Assembly (NCBI GenBank): GCA_025352685.1
Contig: JANXSN010000007.1
Span: 57,199-121,198 of the forward strand
DNA: 64,000 nt
Direction: 5' to 3'
DNA from: Sphingomonadales bacterium
GTDB lineage: Bacteria; Pseudomonadota; Alphaproteobacteria; Sphingomonadales; Sphingomonadaceae
This document shows, one piece after another, positions 59,013 through 64,000 of this stretch. The position numbers and the translations under genes were made by a program. The first letter of the stretch is position 1. Each line of letters begins with the position of its first letter. The notes beneath the pieces are model-generated. The model saw only the letters and a list, made by a program, of their open reading frames with translations, made no database searches and had not been told where the DNA came from.

Positions 59013-59894
59013 ATGGCGGCACGTCCCTATTGGAAAGGCCAGATACGCCTGGCGCTCGTTTCGATCCCCGTCGAAATTTACGCTGCGACAAGGGCCGGGG
59101 CCGCGATTACATTCAATCAGATCCACGAGCCAACGGGAAAACGGATCAAATATGAAAAAGTCGTGCCTGGCATCGGTCCGGTGGACGTCGACGAGATTGT
59201 CAGGGGCTTTGAATACGCCAAGGGCGAATATGTGCTGCTCGACGACAAGGAGATTGAAGGAATCAGGCTCGAAAGCAAGAAGACGCTCGAGCTTACCCAG
59301 TTCGTCGATGTTGACGATATCGACGCCATCTATTTCGAGAAGCCTTATTACGTTACGCCTGCCGACGACCTCGCCGAAGAGGCGTTCATCGTCTTGCGCG
59401 AAGCGCTGCGACGCAGCCGGAAAATCGGTCTCGGTCAGTTGGCGATGCGTGGTCGCGAATACGTCGTCAGCATCAAGGCGTGCGGCAGTGGGATGGTCAT
59501 GGAAACGCTCCGCTATGCCGACGAGGTCAACAAGGCTGCAAGCTACTTCCGCGAAATTGGCGATGGTGAGCCTGACGATGAACTGCTCGACCTAGCCACG
59601 ACGCTGATCGACAAGAAAACCGGGAAATTCGACGCCAGCGATTTTCACGATCGCTATGTCGATGCACTCAAGGATCTCATCGAACGCAAGAAAAAGGGCA
59701 AGACACTCAACATCGACAACAATGACAAATCTCCCGATCCTCGCGGGGGCAATGTTGTAGATCTTATGGCAGCCCTCAAACGGTCGATCGGATCCACCTC
59801 AAAAAAGGTCGCGCCAAAAAAGTTGGACAAAGTCGTCCCAAAGATCGTGCCCGCGAAGAGCCGCGCCAAGACGCCCACGCGCAAGCACGGGTAA
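59013..59894 (+). CDS. ku: Ku protein (non-homologous end joining)
   Basis: 293 residues; a homodimeric ring that holds broken DNA ends and recruits LigD. ARPYWKGQIRLALVSIPVEIYAA is the canonical bacterial Ku start, IRYEKV-like IKYEKVVPG and GFEYAKGEYVLLDDKEIE follow, and YYVTPADD and MVMETLRYADEV lie in the core. The C-terminal 50 residues are Lys-rich (KKVAPKKLDKVVPKI), as in Ku proteins that contact LigD. ATG at 59013 has AAGGAG upstream. ligD follows after 270 bases. Confidence 0.95.
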   Translation: MAARPYWKGQIRLALVSIPVEIYAATRAGAAITFNQIHEPTGKRIKYEKVVPGIGPVDVDEIVRGFEYAKGEYVLLDDKEIEGIRLESKKTLELTQFVDVDDIDAIYFEKPYYVTPADDLAEEAFIVLREALRRSRKIGLGQLAMRGREYVVSIKACGSGMVMETLRYADEVNKAASYFREIGDGEPDDELLDLATTLIDKKTGKFDASDFHDRYVDALKDLIERKKKGKTLNIDNNDKSPDPRGGNVVDLMAALKRSIGSTSKKVAPKKLDKVVPKIVPAKSRAKTPTRKHG

Positions 59895-60164
59895 ACTGCA
59901 GATGTCGGCAAGCCAAGTTCGCACAAACGGCCAGAAAGCGCTGAGCGCTACGATCGCCGTGGAACACAAACTGGCAACGATCGGGTGCACGATTGTCGAG
60001 GCGATGCGCGGTATAGACAACAAGAATACGCGCAGCGTCTTGCAGAATCTGAAGTTCGAACAACGAAGTTATCGCTTCTCGCGACGGAGCAGCCGCCCAC
60101 TCTGAGCGTTTTGGGAACGACTGCGTGCCTCTGAGGATTAACCTCGGCAATTGGGAGCCCCAGC

Positions 60165-62681
60165 ATGACGCAAGTGGTAAGCAAGAGAAGGTTGTCGGGC
60201 GGTGACAGGCTCGCCAGCTATCGTGCGAAAAGGAACTTTGCGCGAACGGCTGAACCCGCTGGCGCGAACACACAGACAACAGGAAATAAATTCGTTGTCC
60301 AAAAGCACGCAGCAACCCGGCTTCACTATGATTTTCGGCTTCAGCTCGATGGGGTGTTGGTGAGCTTTGCGGTCACGCGCGGGCCAAGCTTGAACCCCGA
60401 GGACAAAAGACTGGCCGTGCGAACCGAAGACCATCCACTCGATTATGCGAGGTTTGAAGGCACGATTCCTAAAGGCGAATACGGCGGCGGTACGGTAATG
60501 CTGTGGGACGAGGGCACGTGGGAACCGATCCCCGGTAAAGATCCGCGGATCACTCTGCTCGAAGGCCACCTCCACTTCATCCTTCACGGCAACCGAATGA
60601 AGGGAGAGTGGATCCTGTTTCGCTTGAAACCGCGCGGCAAGGAAAAGAGCGAGAACTGGATCTTGCGTAAGGTGGACGATGCCTTTGTCGGGGGATCAGA
60701 CGACCTCGTTGGCACCCATTTGGCAAACATCGACACAGGGCGAACAATGGACGAAATTCTGGCTAGGAAGATTCCAACGAAATCAGCTCGTTTGAAAACG
60801 TCGACATTGGCCAAGCAGAAAGGGCCCGCAGCAAAGCCGGCCCAACGTCTGAATGCGAAAGCCAAATTACCGCCTTTTCAACCGGTCCAGCTGGCAGCCC
60901 TCGTCGATCATGTCCCGTCGGGGGAGCGCTGGCTTCATGAGCTCAAATATGACGGCTACCGAACACTGATCGCTATCAGCGACGGTCAGGGTCGCGCTTA
61001 TAGCCGATCTGGGCTCGATTGGTCGGACCGCTTTGCCAATCTGATCAGCGACGCAGTGACGCTCAACGTGCAAAGCGCACTCATCGACGGTGAGTCTGTC
61101 GTGACGCTCGCCGACGGACGTACAAGCTTTCAGGCTTTACAAGCAGCACTCAAAAGTGATCGGGCAAAGATCGACTATTTCGCGTTCGATTTGCTCGAGT
61201 TGAACGGCGAAGATCTGACAGGACTGCCGCTGATCGAACGCAAAGCGAAACTTGCGCATATTCTCGGGGTACAAACCAAGAGGCTGCGCTATTCGGACCA
61301 TATTATCGGCAACGGCGATCAATTGTTCGACCGCGTTTGCGGTGCTGGCCTTGAGGGGGTGATCTCCAAGCGGATTGATTCCAAATATTCCGCGTCGCGC
61401 GGGGGAGCATGGGTCAAGACGAAATGCACCCGCCGGCAGGAGTTCGTCATCGTCGGTTGGATCCCTTCGGACAAGCAACGCGGCTTTCGCTCGCTCCTGC
61501 TCGGCGTGAACGAGAAGGGAAAGCTGCGTTACGTCGGCAAAGTTGGCACCGGCTTCACGGGCCACGAAATCGAGCGATTGATGGCGATTATGACACCGCT
61601 GGAACAAGAGGCCGCTACGGTCGACGCGCCTCGCGCCGCCGTGCGAGGCGCACATTGGGTAAAGCCCCAACTTGTCGCAGAGATCGCCTTTATTGAACTC
61701 ACCGCTGAAGGCGTGCTGCGCCATTCGAGTTATCTGGGGTTGCGTGAAGACAAAAAACCCGAATCTGTCGTTCCTGAAACAATTTCTCCGGTTGTCACCG
61801 TAGCGCGCACCGAGACGACCAGCGGCGTCAAGATAAGTAACCGGGAGCGGATCATCTTTCCCGAGGGAAAGCTCAGCAAAGGCCAACTGGCTAATTATTA
61901 TGAAACGGTCGCATCGATCATGTTGCCGTGGTGCGGCAACCGCCCGATCAGTCTGGTTCGTTGTCCCCAAGGGCGAGCGAAAAAATGCTTCTTTCAAAAG
62001 CATGACGCCGGCAGCTTCGGCAATACCGTCAAGCAGGTGGGCATTGTCGAAAAGGATGGCCACCAGGAACCGTACCTCTTCCTCGACTCGCCTGCCGGGC
62101 TACTCACCTGCGTGCAGATGGGTACCATCGAATTCCATGGCTGGGGCGCTCGAATCGAAGACGTAGAAAAGCCAGATCGGATGGTTTTCGATCTGGATCC
62201 CGACGAAGGCGTTGACTTTAAGCAAGTCGTCTCAGCTGCAGCCGATCTTCACGATACGTTAGCCCAAATGGGTTTGATGAGCTTTCCAATGGTAACCGGC
62301 GGCAAAGGCATTCACATCATTGCACCGCTGAAGCCATCTGATGAATGGCCGAAAATCAAGGATTTTTCACACCGCGTTGCGGTAGCACTTGCTCAAGCAC
62401 AACCTGAACGGTTCACGGCTGCCCTTTCAAAAGCTCAGCGCACAGGAAAAATTTTCATCGATTATCTGCGCAACCAGCGCGGCGCCACAGCGGTCATGCC
62501 TTATAGTGCGCGCGCGCGCCCGTTTGCGCCGATCGCGGTTCCCGTGACTTGGGAAGAGTTGCGTAAACTCGACAAGCCCTCGCACTGGCATATCGGCGAC
62601 GGCGTCTCGATGCTCGAGCGTGCACGAGCCCAGAGACTTGGGCATTGGGGCCGCGCTGATCAGGTTCTGCCCGATCTGTAA
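60165..62681 (+). CDS. ligD: Multifunctional DNA ligase/polymerase LigD
   Basis: 838 residues with all three activities in the order phosphoesterase, ligase, polymerase. Residues about 42-190 are the 3'-phosphoesterase (KHAATRLHYDFRLQLDG, HPLDYARFEGTIPKGEYGGG). About 225-540 is the ATP ligase with nucleotidyl Lys261 in LKYDGYR, ISKRIDSKY and WVKTKC motifs plus an OB fold. About 556-838 is the primase-polymerase (RCPQGRAKKCFFQKHD, FDLDPDEGVDF, GGKGIHIIAPL, DYLRNQRGATAVMPYSARAR). Works with Ku to seal double-strand breaks. The complete motifs indicate a working enzyme. Confidence 0.96.
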   Translation: MTQVVSKRRLSGGDRLASYRAKRNFARTAEPAGANTQTTGNKFVVQKHAATRLHYDFRLQLDGVLVSFAVTRGPSLNPEDKRLAVRTEDHPLDYARFEGTIPKGEYGGGTVMLWDEGTWEPIPGKDPRITLLEGHLHFILHGNRMKGEWILFRLKPRGKEKSENWILRKVDDAFVGGSDDLVGTHLANIDTGRTMDEILARKIPTKSARLKTSTLAKQKGPAAKPAQRLNAKAKLPPFQPVQLAALVDHVPSGERWLHELKYDGYRTLIAISDGQGRAYSRSGLDWSDRFANLISDAVTLNVQSALIDGESVVTLADGRTSFQALQAALKSDRAKIDYFAFDLLELNGEDLTGLPLIERKAKLAHILGVQTKRLRYSDHIIGNGDQLFDRVCGAGLEGVISKRIDSKYSASRGGAWVKTKCTRRQEFVIVGWIPSDKQRGFRSLLLGVNEKGKLRYVGKVGTGFTGHEIERLMAIMTPLEQEAATVDAPRAAVRGAHWVKPQLVAEIAFIELTAEGVLRHSSYLGLREDKKPESVVPETISPVVTVARTETTSGVKISNRERIIFPEGKLSKGQLANYYETVASIMLPWCGNRPISLVRCPQGRAKKCFFQKHDAGSFGNTVKQVGIVEKDGHQEPYLFLDSPAGLLTCVQMGTIEFHGWGARIEDVEKPDRMVFDLDPDEGVDFKQVVSAAADLHDTLAQMGLMSFPMVTGGKGIHIIAPLKPSDEWPKIKDFSHRVAVALAQAQPERFTAALSKAQRTGKIFIDYLRNQRGATAVMPYSARARPFAPIAVPVTWEELRKLDKPSHWHIGDGVSMLERARAQRLGHWGRADQVLPDL

Positions 62682-63064
62682 CGGCCACTTTTACACGATG
62701 ACGCAGGAGTACCGAACACCGTGTTCGAGACCGCCGACCTTATGATTTGCCACGACGCCGATGACGCGCTTGCACGCAAGGGCAACGCGGCGATCAAGGG
62801 TGGACGCCGATTGAACGGGAGCTTCCAGGACCCCGCCGTTTGCAGAGCGTGACGCGGTGACCACCGCGAAAATTTGGTGCGGTCGTGTCCGACCGCAACC
62901 GGCGCCGGCCGTTTGCATGCACGCGGCGCACCGAGACATCCGGTGCGACGATCACCGCCTGTTTGACCAAAAGTCAGGCACGCCGTGGCTTCAAGGCTCG
63001 TTCGTGGCACCGTTCGGCCGACAGCGCCCGATCGGTCTGTGGACGCGGCGCCTCGGCCCCCCGC
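62682..63064. other. 383-base stretch without a recognisable gene
   Basis: It lies between ligD and the end of the broken SDR gene. Frames exist on both strands but none resembles a known protein. It may be residual DNA from rearrangement. Confidence 0.4.
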
Positions 63065-63811
63065 ATAGCCCTTCAAGAATGGGAAGGACTTCGCCGGCAA
63101 TATAACTGGCGGTCTGTGCCGATGCGAGAAATACATAGGCCGGTGTAATTCCTTCAGGCTGCGCAGGTCGCTTCATCGGCGTGTCGGCGTCAAATTTCGC
63201 CACGTCGGCTGCTTCCTTGTTGCTCGGGTGTAAGGGGGTCCAAACCGGGCCAGGCGCAACGCGCGTTCACTCTTATCCCCTGCGAAACCAGATGAGTGGC
63301 CAGACTTCGTGTAAACGCGTGGATGCCCCCTTTGGTCATCGAATAGTCGAGCAAATCCTTGTTACTCAGAATGCCTGTCCCCGAACCGGTATTCACGATC
63401 GCGCCGCCGCGATTCATCTGCGCGACTGCCGCCTGCCCAAAGGAAAAACAGCCGTCTAAATTGGTTTTTGCCGTCTGGTCAACGTGTTCTGGGGTCAGGT
63501 CGGCGAATGTCGGGTGTACCTGAAAGGCAGCGTTGTTGACGAGGACATTGATTCGCCCGAATGCCATAATCGTTTTGGCGACGGCTGATTTGAAAAATGC
63601 CTGTTTGCGAACATCGCCCGGAATGCGGAGTGCGCGCTTGCCCTCGGCCTCGATCGCTGAGGCGGTTACCTCGGCATCGGCTTACTCAGCGCCCAGGTAG
63701 ACAATCGCGACGTCAGCGCCTTCGCGCGCAAACAAGACCGCTACCGAGCGGCCGAACCCCGAATCGCCGCCCGTAATGATCGTCGCCAGACCTTCAAGCT
63801 TGCCGGATCCC
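63065..63811 (-). pseudogene. Broken SDR-family oxidoreductase
   Basis: A classical short-chain dehydrogenase can be pieced together: GKLEGLATIITGGDSGFGRSVAVLFAREG (cofactor motif), then VNNAAFQ, IVNTGSGTG, YSMTKGG (Tyr-x3-Lys catalytic pair) and KFDADTPMKRPAQPEGITPAYVFLAS. Damage: an in-frame TAA at 63682-63684 (after VYLGAE), a one-base insertion near 63260 that shifts VNA.APGPVWTPL out of frame, and loss of the N-terminal end where an IS5-type element is inserted at about 63812. Its best relatives in my memory are the 280-300-residue GxxxGxG glucose/ribitol dehydrogenase-like SDRs. Confidence 0.85.
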
Positions 63812-63814
63812 TAA

Positions 63815-64000
63815 GAGTCTGATTCATAATTATCCGGCGTGATATCATAGTCTTGCGAGGCGGCGTGCGAAGAGCTGGATCGAGGCGATGAACAGCCATG
63901 CGGTTGCCGAGGCGATGGTCTGTTCGAAGTCCTTGGCGAGGCGGCGGTTCCGGTTGAGCCAAGCCAGCGTGCGCTCGACAACCCAGCGGCGTGGGAGAAC
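63815..64000 (-). mobile_element. IS5-family insertion sequence, right end and transposase 3' end
   Basis: GAGTCTGATTCATAATTA at 63815 onward looks like the terminal repeat; CTAA immediately before it may include a short target duplication. Codons from 64000 down to the stop at 63845-63847 encode the last 51 residues of an IS5-type transposase: [23 protein letters not shown]....[17 protein letters not shown], which carries the R-x3-E-type end of the DDE domain. The rest of the element lies beyond the window. Confidence 0.85.

Noticed and set aside
59902..60105. 67-residue frame between ku and ligD
   Set aside because: No ribosome site, no recognisable features; treated as spacer.

Overview
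The window is high-GC chromosomal DNA of an alphaproteobacterium, most likely a sphingomonad. The grounds are the gene order nuoA-N, birA, coaX, rnj, DUF1467, the zapA, 6S RNA, 5-FTHF cyclo-ligase triplet, a GAAC-N7-GAAC (GTTC-N7-GTTC) LexA box, an FNR-type TTGAT-N4-ATCAA box, and many small proteins of sphingomonad type. This placement is inference; no database search was possible.

Layout. 1-6.5 kb: the end of citrate synthase, then a minus-strand trio (Hpt-like protein, membrane protein of unknown function, histidine-kinase-like protein) and a divergent 765-residue membrane-anchored coiled-coil protein resembling TipN. The Hpt-like and kinase-like proteins have both lost the phospho-accepting histidine. 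6.7-25.6 kb: one long minus-strand operon for respiratory complex I (nuoA to nuoN), followed by birA, a CheY-like receiver, coaX, RNase J and a DUF1467 protein. 26.2-31.2 kb: suhB-type phosphatase, efp, then fda-thiE-L,D-transpeptidase-M23 peptidase. 31.3-39.4 kb: a same-strand cluster of exported DUF11-like proteins that share an N-terminal module, ending in a 1692-residue protein with a probable outer-membrane barrel; a decayed paralogue lies inside the cluster. 39.6-41.3 kb: tRNA-Asp, DUF2842, 5-FTHF cyclo-ligase, 6S RNA, zapA and a small coiled-coil protein. 41.4-49 kb: tkt-gap-MOSC-pgk, then acs and a thioesterase.

49.3-64 kb is accessory in character. It holds phosphoglycolate phosphatase, a CbbR-type LysR fragment joined directly to a decayed clade-2 catalase, two small membrane proteins, and an operon of a radical-SAM repair protein plus a DUF4130-UdgX fusion immediately behind a perfect SOS box. 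Next come maiA and an FAH-family hydrolase, several small proteins (one with an in-frame stop), Ku and LigD for non-homologous end joining, and an SDR gene broken by a nonsense codon, a frameshift and an IS5-family element that runs off the window.

Functionally the window combines central carbon metabolism (citrate synthase, FBP aldolase, transketolase, GAPDH, PGK, acetyl-CoA synthetase), NADH oxidation, cofactor and translation housekeeping, envelope and surface biogenesis, and a DNA-repair neighbourhood (SOS-controlled UdgX/radical SAM; Ku/LigD). The right-hand 15 kb shows gene decay: catalase, cbbR, SDR and one small ORF are all damaged.
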